A stretch of 64,000 nucleotides of DNA, taken from the NCBI RefSeq assembly GCF_026914185.1, contig NC_070563.1:6035001-6099000 (forward strand). The letters are read 5' to 3'. The position numbers were made by a program, and so were the translations under genes. This document shows, one piece after another, positions 1-11,140 of this stretch. Source of the stretch: Puccinia triticina. Lineage: Eukaryota; Basidiomycota; Pucciniomycetes; Pucciniales; Pucciniaceae. The notes beneath the pieces are model-generated. The model saw only the letters and a list, made by a program, of their open reading frames with translations, did not search any database and was not told where the DNA came from. Positions within the stretch are counted from its first letter, which is position 1; the number at the start of each line of letters is the position of its first letter.

Positions 1-330
1 GTTAATTTTATTCATTTTTGTAAGTTCTATTGAGGCCAATGGAAAATCTAGGAAATATAGGAAAATCATTGGTTTTGCAAATTGGCAATGCAGATGAAGA
101 AAAGGCATCACTCTGTTTCAATGTTTCATATCAGCAATCATTGTAAGATCAAAGAGAAAAGTGTGAGAAAGAAAGATCATCCAAGCAAAGACAAGAAATT
201 AGATAGGATTGGGGATTATCAGAAACTCTTTCAGCTAGCTTTTTTTACTATTCAGTTCCACCAGGCCAAACATGAACATGCATTTTGGATTCTTGTGTAG
301 CTCATGTAAAAATTGCCATTTTTTTCAATT

Positions 331-2346
331 TCACTCTACTAGTGCAAGAAGTTCTTCATCACTTGTAATGTTGTCCAACAATATCAACACATCATTGAAT
401 GATGTGGTTAGAAATCGCATGACTGTGATAAATCGGAGATTAGAGGGATCCCTGTTCTTCTCAAGCTGACTTAACATTGTTATGTATCTTTTCAAATGAT
501 ATCTGGATTTCTTGGATGCAATTTTGAGTTCATCTTTTTCTATTAGAAGAGAAGAAGCATTCCACATTTTTAATTCATGTTTTTGGAATTTTTGTTTTTC
601 GCGCTGTGAACTTTCAGAAAGAGTGATTTCTTGGAATTCCGGGCCTTCTCCAAATATTGAAATAACCCTATTTTCATTCTGATCAACCAGGAAATCTAAT
701 TTGGAAGGAAATACTTGCTTCTGAAGTTCAATTGCTTTTTTTCTGACGTAACACCGATGTAAAAGACTTGATATTAGCCCAAATAACTCTTCAAATGTAT
801 GGATTTGATTGAAAATTCCTGAGTGTTTTTCCATATAAGCCATAAATATTCCAGGTTGATGGTAGTGCACAAGTAGTCTCAGCATTTCATGCAACAGCTT
901 TAATTCAATCCATCTTTGTTTATGTAAGTTGTTATCCCTTATACATTTGATTTGTGATATAAAGGCAACTGTTTTTTGCAAGAATTCTCCAAATTGATCA
1001 TGATTTTCAGCTGTGAACTCTTTCTCATTTGACATGATTTTCCAAAAATAGAAATAAACTAGATCAAAATCTTCCCTCCAAGATCTTTGAACTGGAAGTT
1101 GCTGGTATTGGTGGTGAAGGTAAAGCAATTCAATGTTTTTCCAGGTGTCTGGCTCCAATACTGCCTTCATCAAACAAACAAATGTGAATTGATATATAAA
1201 TTTTGAATCAGCTTTTCAGAACTCATGAGGATATTCACACAAACAAAATGTGACTGACACTTGAGTATTTCTGCCATTTTTCTTGTGGAAGGGCATTCCT
1301 GGAGACTTAGTCTAAGGTTGAAGTTCAAGTAAATATTTTCCACATCATCTGGTCTTTCAGGCATATCATCTTGCAATCTATTAACAGGGAACCTGCTAAT
1401 AACATAAAAAAAGATCACATTTCCCCTATTTTCCTTGTTCAAGAAATGGGAAAGACTGCCTTCTTCAATAATTTGATGCTTTTGTATGTCAATGAATAAA
1501 TCAATCATGAGATCACTTCCTTTTTTCATTAGTAAAATTTTCCTTGATTCTGTGGATAAAAAAGGGTTCTGATTCCAAATCCAGAATGATTTTGCAACAG
1601 ATTTTAACAATCCCCATTCCCATCTCCCAACAACTAATTGGCTATTATCATCAGGTAAAATAGGTGTTTTGCCTCCTAGTCCTAACAATTCATTGAAGTC
1701 AAACTGCTGACCCCTCAACTCATGCATTCGTTTTTCAAACAGTGTTGTAATTGATACAAGCACTTCGTCAATTTCCTGCTGAAGTTGGATCTTCTTATTT
1801 TTTTCTGGTTCTAACCCCACAACTGCAGAACTCCACTTCTTCCACTCTTTTGATGTTTCCATATAGCACTCTGAAACCTTTTCCAATGATCCTGATTTCA
1901 ATTATAAATGTGCATCTGCCTCAGAATCAATTCATGCATGTAAAATTTAGTATAGTATGCTCACCAGCATGATCTTCCATCCTCGCCATTTTGGAGGTTT
2001 CTGGATTGATGGAAAGAGTGATCAGCTGTTTGGTTTTTGGGAAGCCCATGGCGTAAGATCCAGCATTGCAGGGTAGGATTTGAGTATCTCGAGGGATTTT
2101 GCTCATACCTTTGCAAGATGGGTGACATGGATCACCTCCCATCATTGATTCCCCAGAGCGCTTCAATTTGCCTGATGTTTGAGTCCCAGCAGGTGAACTC
2201 TGATGAGGATCAATTGTGCTTGATATCTCCTTTGCAATTGCCGAAGCATCTTCAGAAATGGCAGGTGTGCCCCCAATGCGTTGCAATTGCTTCAGTGCCC
2301 CCATAACGCATATTAGCAAGGCCGCACGAGTCTGGAAGATTTGCAT
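331..2346 (-). CDS. hypothetical protein, 622 aa, three exons
   Basis: I do not recognise the family. Three reading frames join cleanly with GT-AG introns. Exon 1 is 2346-1965, exon 2 is 1891-1239 and exon 3 is 1164-331. The introns (1892-1964, GTGAGC...CAG; 1165-1238, GTGAAT...AAG) are 73 and 74 nt and in phase 1 and phase 0. The total of 1869 nt gives 622 residues plus stop. The N-terminus has a short hydrophobic run (AALLICVMGAL), too weak for a confident signal peptide; a missing upstream exon is possible. The rest is rich in Leu, Lys, Glu and aromatic residues, looks mostly helical, and has no motif I can name. Its size and composition recall the large secreted proteins at 19.7 and 25.5 kb, but I see no convincing alignment. 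The intact frame across two introns is the main argument that it is a real gene. Confidence 0.6.
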
Positions 2347-3941
2347 TTACAAAACTTGTGGTTTAAAAAGGTAATCAACCGTTGTTCAAAGTAGTGCTCT
2401 GTACTTTTAGGCAATTTGAATGACTGTTGTAAATTTTGATGGCTCCAAAGAAGTTTGATAAGGGAAATCTAAAAGAAAAAGGCAGTGTTCTATGCGCATC
2501 AATGACTGTTGTAACCTTTGATGGGCCAAAAACAGTTTTGATCCTGGAGTGATCTCTTGGGAGGCCTGAGGCTGGGTAGTTTTAAATTGTGAAATACTTG
2601 ACTTCCACTGAACCTCACTTTTTCCATACTGAACCCGAGACAGTCAGTAAAAAAAATGTTTGTATCCGGATACATACTGTGATTTGAAAGTGAAAAGCAT
2701 GTTTGTAAATGTGTAATCGTGTGCAATCCGACCTTACAAGGCGCTCTATGCACGTCTGGTCGATAAGACAAGTCTTGGGGATGTCAAACATGTTCATGAG
2801 ACGAGGCTCCGGCAGGGAATGTCGCGTGTGCATCATGTTCTTTTACCCAGAGTGCAACAGGAGGTGGGAATGTTTGGTCCACGGGCCATCATCTCTAACA
2901 AGCTGGCAAAACAGGGACCCGTCCTCGTACCGGGGGTACAGCCAAGCCTACAGGAAGCTCATGCGGTACAGGCATTGCACCTTACATATTTTAAGACACT
3001 CAACGGAGCAAATGCAAGTCTACGGTGGACCTGGACTGACACCATTTGTGTCAACGAAAACAAAAACCAAAAACCAAACTTTTGGGCCTTGTTCAAAGGC
3101 AGTACATATGTACACAGTTGGGCTGAAACAAGTACCAAAACCCAATAACCTTCCTGGACCTTCAAAATCAGGCCCAACCTTTTTCATCAGGCCCAAGTCA
3201 TTGGTGAGTATGTACATATATAATCTTTGACTTATGGGGTTGCAAGCTCACTCCTGTCGGACTCCGCACATGACACGCTGATGACCTGGCAGACGTCCCC
3301 CAACATCACCATGAACACCCCCAGCCACTTCTGTTGTTGGGTTGTTGGTCAGAGGGAGCCCAAAGAGCTTCCCTGATGTAGGAGCAGTACATATTAAACC
3401 TGTCCAATGTAGAGTAGTGGTGTACTGTCAGGGGGCTTTGCCAGGCAAATAGCTTGTGACTATAACCTGGCTGAAGCCCATGCCTGGAACCAATGGCATG
3501 AGCATATTTTTTCTTTGCCTTGGTACTTGCATGTCATAAGCCTGGTCAGATTATCGCATTGATATGGCCTAGGATGAGATTAAAATTTACAAACAAATTA
3601 TCATAATCATTACACATGGCACATGAAGCAATGTTGCCTGCCTGGTTGCATTGATTGCGTTGGAAACAGCAAGGTGCTTCCAGTCTGGCTGACTGCACTT
3701 CAACTTTGACACGGCCAGGCCTACCAATATCAGCAAATCAGTGAGATCATCCAATGCTTGGGCCAGCCAGGCCCCATCCTTAAAAATAAATGAAATCAAC
3801 CTTAAAAACCGTACCCCCAGGCGCATATAACACTACATCCACCAGTCATCCATAAAACATTAAATCAACCAGTCATTGCAAACTATTACCATAGCTCACT
3901 TTTAAGAATCTTACCTACTTTTAACCAGATATCTTAACATC
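2347..3941. other. intergenic stretch with one unexplained open frame
   Basis: Nothing here is recognisable as a known gene. On the plus strand one frame stays open for about 140 codons, roughly 2715-3148. It reads like coding sequence (ALYARLVDKTS near the start, GMFGPRAIISN in the middle) but has no clear start, splice sites or known domain. It may be a decayed transposon-derived fragment. From 3240 to 3940 I see no gene and no repeat that recurs elsewhere in the window. Confidence 0.3.
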
Positions 3942-6309
3942 ATGCCTCTTTGCAAGAAGTGCAAAAAATGGACCCAAGATCAACACTGGGAAGTTATGCT
4001 ATCCAGGTTTCTTGGATGTTGCTTAGTTATCCAGTCCTACGTGGTGTGAAAAACAACATAAATAGAATCTGTGGGTGTCAAAAGAAAGCTTGAATTTTGC
4101 TTAACAAGATGGTCCCTAAGTTGTTCCAAGAAACTCCTATTTTTCATGTTGAAATATCATTTTTGTGACCAAAAATTAGTTATCTGGGTAACTTAGGCTA
4201 GATAACTAATTTTTGATGACAAAGATGATATTTCAAAATCAAAAACATGAATTTCTTGGAAGAAATTAGGCCCCATCATGTTGAGAAACATTCAAGCTTT
4301 CTTGTGACACCCACAGATTCTATTTATGCTGTTTTTCACACCACGTAGGACTGGATAACTAAATGACATCCAAGCAACCTGGATAGCATAACTTCCCAGT
4401 GTTGCCAAGATGAGCTATGGAGTGATTCATGCTGTACTTGCCTTGAAGCCTTCCTGCTAAAAAAACCTCCATCCCTTCCAAGTCGTCTGTCTCAGTCATC
4501 CCAATCAAATCACACTCAACCAGTTCCATTCTCCAATCCATTCAATGCAAAATTGCACTCCCTACCAGCCGCTTCCATATCCTACATCCCAGCCCAATAA
4601 AACTCTCTCAGTGCAAATCATGCTGGTGAAAATGCATATGTGCGCCATCTTGCCTGAGAATCACAGACAACAAATTCAAAAGAACCCACAAAGGCTAGCA
4701 AACCAAAAACTAGGACAATCAAGTGCTCACTCATGCTATACAAAGATGGAGTCCTTCTTCACAAGAAAGGGGTTTTTTGAACCAAACAGCTTTTCAATCT
4801 CAACGACCCAAGTATCTACAATAATTTGCGCATCCAACTTTGGAAGGTTTTTGCTCCCAATATTGTTGCGCATACCAAAATCAAGTCCCTTGCCATTTTG
4901 CCTATGAGGTATCTCTTCCTGGGCCAAGGTACTGCTAAGATATCCAACCAAGAAGTACTGAGCAGTTTAATCAGTGAGAATTCCTCTTGCAAGAATCTTG
5001 TCCTTGACCTCATGTATTTTAATCCCGGAAACAACGACTCCATTCCATCATCCTCTCAAGACATGTCCTCAATGATAAATCAGACCAAAAATTCCTACAC
5101 AGTTACTGAAACACAATCAAGAAAGTGTAGGAATACCTCACCAGCAAAATTCACAAAAAGATCAAAAGCAATTCACAATTTGTGGGCTCTTGGCATCTCA
5201 GCTGCCTCCAAGCCAGTCAAAAATACTGAAGAGTTGGCAGCGCATCTGGGTTGCCTCAGCAAGCATGTACTTCATAAAACTGATCAAACTACTAGCGGTC
5301 CAGATCCTGAGTGGATAATTGGAAATTGCTTATGTTTCTTCACCAGCCCCCCTCCAACTACCTCCACACCACCATCCTCTACATTTCAACTCTCAAATGG
5401 CATTCATGTCGCTACCTACTCAATCACCTATTGAGTAAACCTGAATCAAAAAATAGGTGAAGGAAGCATGCAAACAGCATATGCTGCTCAGGTCAAAACT
5501 GGCCTGGGAGGAGGACATCAGCATATCAATCACTGGGTAGCAAAAGTACGGAGGACTGATGTTGAACCATCCATCCACAAACATACAACTGATGCCCTTA
5601 TTTGTGAGAGATTTGTGTATCTCCTTCAAGAATACAAGGAGAGTCTGTTGAATTGTACTCGGTTGGATGAAAATCTTGCAATCAAGGCTTCAAATATTCA
5701 GGTCAGTCAAACTCCATCTCAAATTATATTCTAGCAAATTAAAGTACTGAAACTATTTTTCCCTCTATACTTTAGCTTGTTCTTCATGCAGTAGTGGCTA
5801 CTGGTGATATAAAATCACCAACCAATGTATACTTCCTAGAATCAGCAATCAATGGACCTTACATCAAGTATTCAAGCAACATCAACTTCTTGATAACACA
5901 GAATCAAGAAGGCATGGATGTTGAATTATCCAAATTGAGGGATGCTTTTACCCATTGGTCATATAAACAATCACATGGAAAGTATTTGGTAAGTGACCTG
6001 CAGGGTGTTGGTACAATTCTTACTGACCCAAAAATTGTTGACATGGATCCAGAGTAAGTTATTTAACCTATTATCCAATCTACCTATGAGTAATACTAAT
6101 CTGATGATTCTCTTAGTTGCTGGTCTGATGGTAATACCAGTGTTGAAGGAATCAAATCCTTCTTAAATACACATAAATTTCATCCAGAAAATGAGGTGTG
6201 CAAGGCTCTGAATCTTGGAAAAGCAGTTGACTGGAAATGGATGAAACCTCTTCAATCATTAGCTTACCTTCTGGCCTCAAGATATCAAAGTAATTCACAA
6301 TCAAATTAA
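3942..6309 (+). pseudogene. alpha-kinase (MHCK/EF2K family), disrupted by a MITE and four in-frame stops
   Basis: This is an atypical alpha-kinase relic. The start at 3942 gives MPLCKKCKKW. If the 424-bp insert at 3981-4404 is skipped the frame continues at 4412 with a second Cys cluster (CCTCLEAF), a zinc-binding-like head. The same frame runs to 5701 and is broken only by stops at 4598 (TAA), 4655, 4778 and 5432 (TGA). The kinase part follows: a glycine loop (IGEGS), the VAK lysine (HWVAKVRR), then after an intron (5702-5775) FLESAINGPYIKY, and YLVSDLQGVGTILTDPKI, which matches the EF2K-type VDIQGVGDLYTDPQ block. After a second intron (6054-6116) come the GNTSVEG loop and the C-terminal His/Cys zinc region (NEVCKALNL), with stop at 6307. 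The intron splice sites and phases are intact. All four stops could come from C-to-T changes of CAA or CGA codons. The gene once encoded about 600 residues; it is now almost certainly dead. Confidence 0.92.
3981..4404. mobile_element. 424-bp MITE inserted in the alpha-kinase gene, 7-bp TSD CCAAGAT
   Basis: Long terminal inverted repeats begin CAACACTGGGAAGTTATG and end with the complement (CATAACTTCCCAGTGTTG). The arms pair over more than 80 bp, including the ACTGGATAACTAA and CCTACGTGGTGTG blocks. The 7-bp CCAAGAT occurs at 3974-3980 and again at 4405-4411. Removing the insert plus one copy restores an open kinase frame exactly, so both boundaries are certain. The element has no coding capacity. 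Its ends match the element at 32408-32857 (CAACACTGGG) and the TSD length is the same. Confidence 0.95.
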
Positions 6310-6481
6310 TTTGATTCTAGGGCAGGCTGCCAAAACTTCAATGAATGAATGAACTGTTAGAGAATTTATCCAGTATTTTTACTTTGTAAATACTTTCCTC
6401 AACTTCTCTATCTTCATTTTATTGCTTATTGCAATGGTTTCTTCTGGACTTTTTATTCCCCTATTAAAAAATTGACTCCCA

Positions 6482-7527
6482 TAGAGAATCTGCCGTTGGA
6501 GCCGCGGCAGGTACCCGGCACCCGTAGGCAGGTACCTCCGGCACCCGCCCCGCACCCGCGCGCGGGTGCTGGGTGTGGGTATGGGTGCCTGTTTTTTGGG
6601 TAAAACGGGTGCGGCACCCGGGTACCTGCCCAGGTACCGCCCCAGCTCCCCCGCATTCGACGGAGTTTGGGTCGTCCAGACGAAGAGGCTACAGCATAGC
6701 CTCGTTGTCCGGGAGACGAGGCTGATGTAGCCTTGTCGTCCGGGAGGAATCCCTTCCGGGAGACAAGGCTTTTGTAGCCTTGTTGTCCGGGAGGAATCCC
6801 TTCCGGGAGACAAGGCTTTTGTAGCCTTGTCGTCCGGGAGGAACCCCTTCTGGGAGACAAGCCTTTTGTAGCCATTGTCCGGGAGGAATCCCTTCTGGGA
6901 GACAAGGCTGTTTTGTAGCCGTTGTCCGGGAGGAATCCCTTCCGGGAGACAAGGTTGTTGTAGCCTTGTTGTCTGGGAGGAATCCTTTCCGGGAGACAAG
7001 GCTGTTGTAGCGTCGTCGTCCGGGAGGGATCCCTTCAGTGAGACAAGGCTGTTGTAGCCTCGTCGTCCGGATCCCTCGCGGAGGACAAGGCTACAACATC
7101 CTTGTCTCCCGGAAGGGATCCCTTGCGGACAAGGAGGCTGTATCTCGTCGTCCGCAACGGATCACTTGCGGACAACGAGTCGTAGCCTTGTTGTCCGCAA
7201 GTGAACCCTTGCGGACGACAAGATACAGCCTTGTCGTCCGCAAGTGAACCCTTGCGGACAACAAGATACAGCCTTGTCGTCCGCAAGGGATCACTTGCGA
7301 GCGACGAGGCTGTTGTAGCCTCGTTGTCCGCGGATCGCTTGCGAGCAACGAGGCTGTTGTAGCCTTGTCGTCCGCGGATCCCTTGCGGACAACAAGACTA
7401 CAACAGCCTTGTCTCCCGGAAGGGATCCTTTCCGGCGGCACCCGCTGGCAGGTGCCGGGTACGGGTGCGAGTGCCTGTTTTTCAGGTAAAACGGGTGCGG
7501 CACCCGGGTCCAACGGCAGATTCTCTA
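6482..7527. mobile_element. hAT-like TIR element with a hairpin-minisatellite core, 8-bp TSD GACTCCCA
   Basis: The terminal inverted repeat TAGAGAATCTGCCGTTGGA opens at 6482 and its complement closes at 7527. The exact 8-bp duplication GACTCCCA lies at 6474-6481 and 7528-7535. Inside each end is a GC-rich block of CACCCG/GGTACC words with a T-rich gap (6500-6640 and 7430-7508). The middle (about 6700-7430) is a tandem array of roughly 45-60-bp units. Each unit is a small inverted repeat built on GACAAGGCT...AGCCTTGTC joined by CGTCCGGGAGGAATCCCTT-like linkers, and half of the array uses a variant linker (CCGCAAGTGAACCCTTGCGG). Long open frames across it (LPEGIPPG repeats) are translation artefacts of the repeat. 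An 8-bp TSD and TAGAGA ends suggest the hAT superfamily. Confidence 0.85.
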
Positions 7528-8640
7528 GACTCCCAAATGCAGTTTACGTTGCGCGGACCGGGTTGCGATGTCTCCCCCAAGTCCTCATGACCAAAGTTTG
7601 ACCCGGGGTGGTTTTGGGAGTCAAAATTGTAATTCTGCAATCCCAAACAGGAGTTGGGATTTTAATTTTACCAAAAACCCCAAAAAAGAAAGAAATATTC
7701 ATATCTCCTCACTGGAGCACCCAAACACTCCCAAATTTTTAAAGCCATCTAGATACACTGTCTAGACAATATTTTGAGATTTACAGCAGTATAAACACTC
7801 AGGAAGGCCTTGCAGAACAGGGGGGTTAATTTGGCGGATTTCCTACTAAGGAAATCCCGCAAAACCTTATCTAAGGTGCTCCAAATGGTCTCAATTTTTT
7901 TTCTGCAATAAGAATACACTCTTTAAAACATATTTTGAGCTTCACAGCATTAGCAAATCTCAGGGACACCTTGTTTAGCCAGGGGCTGATTTGGTGGATT
8001 TCCTGAGAAGGAAATCAAATTAGCCCTCCACTTATAGAAGGCTTTCCTGATGTGTAATACCTCCTTGGGGCTCAAGATATTTTCTAGAGAGTGTATTTAT
8101 ATGGTAGAAAAAATCTGGGGGTGTTAGGAGCACCATAGCTAAGGATTTGGCAGATTGCTTTTGTAGGAAATCCGCCAAATCAGCCCCCGGCTACAGAAGG
8201 TGTCCCTGAGGTGTGCTAATGCCGTGAAGTTCAAAATATTTTTTGAAGAGTCTATTCTTATTGAATAAAAAATTAGGTGCCATTTGGAGCACCTTAGATA
8301 AGGTTTTGCGGGATTTCCTGAGTAGGAAATCCGCCAAATTAACCCCCCTGTTCTGCAAGGCCTTCCTGAGTGTTTATACTGCTGTAAATCTCAAAATATT
8401 GTCTAGGCAGTGTATTCAGATGGCTTTAAAAATTTGGGAGTTTTTGGGTGCTCCAGTGAGGAGATATGAATATTTCTTTCTTTTTTGGGGTTTTTGGTAA
8501 AATTAGAATCGCAACTCCCGTTTGGGATTGCAGAATTACAATTCCAACTCCCAAAACCACCCCGGGTCAAAATTTGGTCATGAGGACCCAGGGGTGACAT
8601 TGCGACCCGGTCCGCGCAACGTAAACTGCATTTGGGAGTC
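7528..8640. repeat. 1.1-kb foldback palindrome, centre near 8084
   Basis: The left half (7528-8080) is the imperfect reverse complement of the right half (8088-8640). Matching landmarks are GCAGTTTACGTTGCGCGG against CCGCGCAACGTAAACTGC, and the ATTTGGCGGATTTCCT blocks near 7840 and 8320. Each arm also contains internally repeated units of about 155 bp marked by GGATTTCCT..AGGAAATC, so the structure is a palindrome of tandem repeats. No coding sequence is present. It is flanked on both sides by inverted copies of the TAGAGAATC element, both joined at the same GACTCCCA/TGGGAGTC site. Confidence 0.85.
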
Positions 8641-8885
8641 TAGAGAATCTGCCGTTGGACCCGGGTGCCGCACCCGTTTTACCTGAAAAACAGGCACCCA
8701 CACCCGTACCCGGCACCTGCCGGCGGGTGCCGCGGGTGTACCGGCGGGTGCCACCGGAAAGGATCCCTTCCGGGAGACGAGGCTGTTGTAGTTTTGTCGT
8801 CCGCAAGGGTTCACTTGCGGACAACGAGGCTACAACTCGTTGTCCCCAAGTGATCCCTTGCGGACGACAAGATACAGCCTCCTTC
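8641..8885. mobile_element. truncated inverted copy of the TAGAGAATC minisatellite element
   Basis: The sequence starts TAGAGAATCTGCCGTTGGA and continues through the CACCCG block into three or four GGACAACGAGG-type hairpin units, then stops abruptly near 8885 without a second terminal repeat. It mirrors 7283-7527 across the foldback centre but differs within the array. Confidence 0.75.
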
Positions 8886-9350
8886 CTATGTTCCACCTCT
8901 TGCTAACTTAACTAAGTCCCTCTCTGTGTGGAGGGGGGACGCCGTCCCGCAGGGACCCTCCGAAGGAGGGACTTATGCGCTATGTCGCCCCTCTTGCCCG
9001 AGAGCATCAGGAAAATTGAGCTTTTTTTTCAATCTGCTGTACAGCTGCCATCTCTTATTGGGTGACTACAAAGTCGCCCAACAAAATGAGGGGCTTATCC
9101 AGGAGAATCTCTGTGTCTCCTTCTTGAACTTGTGAGGGCCTTCAATGTTTGGTTAATTGTGTGTTTTTACAATTTTGTTTGTCCAAAGAGACTGAAACAA
9201 CAAATCCTGTATCAACTGCCACATCTCATGGAACAAAGATTCTGCATAAAATACAGCAGTTGAAATGATTAATCAAAAAGCGTAAAGAACCATTGCTACT
9301 TCAATGTCTATACGCACTCATGGGCTACAGTCATTGAAACAGCATAGTAT

Positions 9351-9531
9351 TATGGTGTTCAAAGTTGGTTTGCGTAATTTTATGCATGCATAAATCATAA
9401 AATCATAAAAATATTTTGGTGAGGAAATTTTGTATCACATAATCAGACCGTCATATCCCCTGCAAAAAAAATTTTATGATTTTATGATTTATGCATGCAT
9501 AAGATTATGCAAACCAACTTTGAACACCATA
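9351..9531. mobile_element. MITE with TATGGTGTTCAAAGTTGG ends
   Basis: Inverted ends TATGGTGTTCAAAGTTGGTT and AACCAACTTTGAACACCATA enclose a second inverted pair, ATGCATGCATAAATCATAAAATCAT and its complement. A left-truncated copy lies at 30893-31032 and a terminal fragment at 28910-28955. It carries no gene. The ends at TA suggest a TA target, but the flanks are too short to prove a duplication. Confidence 0.8.
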
Positions 9532-10238
9532 TATGTTTCAGCACTGAATACAGTTTGAATGTGTGGAAGTGCCTGGAATTAAAGCGTAATGCCCAAGAGG
9601 AAATAAAAAATCTACACATCAGGATAGTGAAGGCAGCTGATGGGATGGAGACAAAAAAAATAGTAGGTACATGGGGACCGCTTGCGTGGTCCCAGAAATG
9701 AAAACTAGAAGGAAAAGCGTCCAGAGACGAGTGCGTGAGGTTGATTATGAAAAACTGCCCACCAAAAGCTGAAATGCTCTCAGGCCACGGAGTCGACTTA
9801 GCACGTAAGTCCCTCCTTCGGAGGTCGCTGCGCTCCCCCGAGGAGGGAAATTAGCTAAGTTAGCACCTCTCGTGGTCTTGATGTGTGTCTGGAGTTGACA
9901 TGTAAAAATTGCCCGGGGTTTGCTAGCAGATCTCGACCATACGGTGTTGGACAGGCTAATCAATTAGCTAAGCAGTGGACTGATTTTTCACAAACAGACC
10001 TTGGCTATGCATGTCCACCCTCCCCTTTCTTAGAAAAAATACACCGATGTTGCTTCTATTTGCATTTGCATGAGCCAACCGAATGCTGGGTTACTTCAGT
10101 CAGAATTTCTTCCATGAGTGAAAAATAGGGATTCCATGTAGAGTAATGTAAGGTGTTCTTTGTGGTGTCCTCAACAAAAGATGTGTATTGAGCAAGGTAT
10201 TAGAGATGTAAGGAAGGATGGTGATTCCGAGCGTATAT

Positions 10239-11140
10239 CTAAAATTCGAAGGCTCGATCCAAGTCTTTACGAATAAGTTCTTTCATTCCATCAGGCATGA
10301 TAGGTTGACCGTCAGGAAGGGCGAGATATCTGAAAGGCATTTCGACTTTCTCCTTAGGACTGAAGACGAGTTCGGGTTTGACGACCCAGTCGAGGTCTTG
10401 CAGGGTGCGGTTGTCCTCGACGATTCTCTTGGTGACGGCGAGGGCGGTATCGGTGGTCATTTGGATCGGGCCGAGGTGGCGGGAGGGGAAGCCGCAGACC
10501 CGGAGTTGGGCGGTCCGGTCCCGCGGAGGATCATCCCCGAGGATCCCACCAAATAGAAACCACCGGAACTTTTGGCCGTCCTCGGGCTTTAGCTCTTGTT
10601 CTGCTTTCGGGTCCAGTAAACATACGTCCTCTAGCGCCACTCCGAGGTTCTTGATGAGGTCTAGGATTGACTGGCGGGTGCACACACATGGCGGGAGATC
10701 ATTTTCGGTGATTGGGTGCGATAAGGGGTCCGGTAGTGCCCGCGCAATCGAGCTGCTTCTTTCAGGATTCGCCGAGCTCGCTCGAGTGTTGATTTCACTG
10801 ATCAGGGCGTCGCCGGTTGCCAGTGATAGATGCGAGAAGAAAACTCTAGAATCCGTGTGACTAGCGGGAGTGCTGAAGCCCGGAGAGGCTGAGTCCAGTT
10901 CCTGGCGTCTAGTGAGCAGCTTCGCATCCTCCTTGCCTCCAACGATTCCCACCTGCTGGAGCATATGGAAATACTCCAAGAGGACCCAGTCAGGCAGAGG
11001 CTTCGATGGCGTCTCTTCGTCTGGCTCCATATGCTCTGTGTTGTATCCCGGAAAAAAGCGGCAGCAAGGCTGGTCAGTTTTGGTGGCTGGTCATACCGAT
11101 CTCGAAGTATTCACTTGCCTATGGCGTATACTTTGCCCAT
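10239..11140 (-). CDS. SFM1: protein arginine N-methyltransferase, SFM1-type SPOUT enzyme
   Basis: Yeast Sfm1 is a SPOUT-fold methyltransferase that modifies an arginine of ribosomal protein Rps3. The diagnostic core is present: FLFGGILGDDPPRDRT, then GFPSRHLGPIQMTTDTA, and near the end EMPFRYLALPDGQPIMPDGM. A 22-nt first exon (11140-11119) encodes MGKVYAI and the first base of the next codon. Exon 2 (11035-10239) resumes as EHMEPDEE, matching the expected N-terminus with IEHME. The joining intron (11036-11118) begins GCAAGT and ends ACACAG, so it is a GC-AG intron; no GT-AG alternative restores the family start in frame. The product is 272 aa, longer than yeast (about 213 aa) because of a Ser-rich insertion near residues 55-100. 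It lies alone between repeats. Confidence 0.93.

Noticed and set aside
6379..6999. 206-codon minus-strand open frame of LPEGIPPG-type repeats
   Set aside because: It is the translation of the hairpin minisatellite inside the 6482-7527 element; all frames stay open because the unit lacks stop codons.
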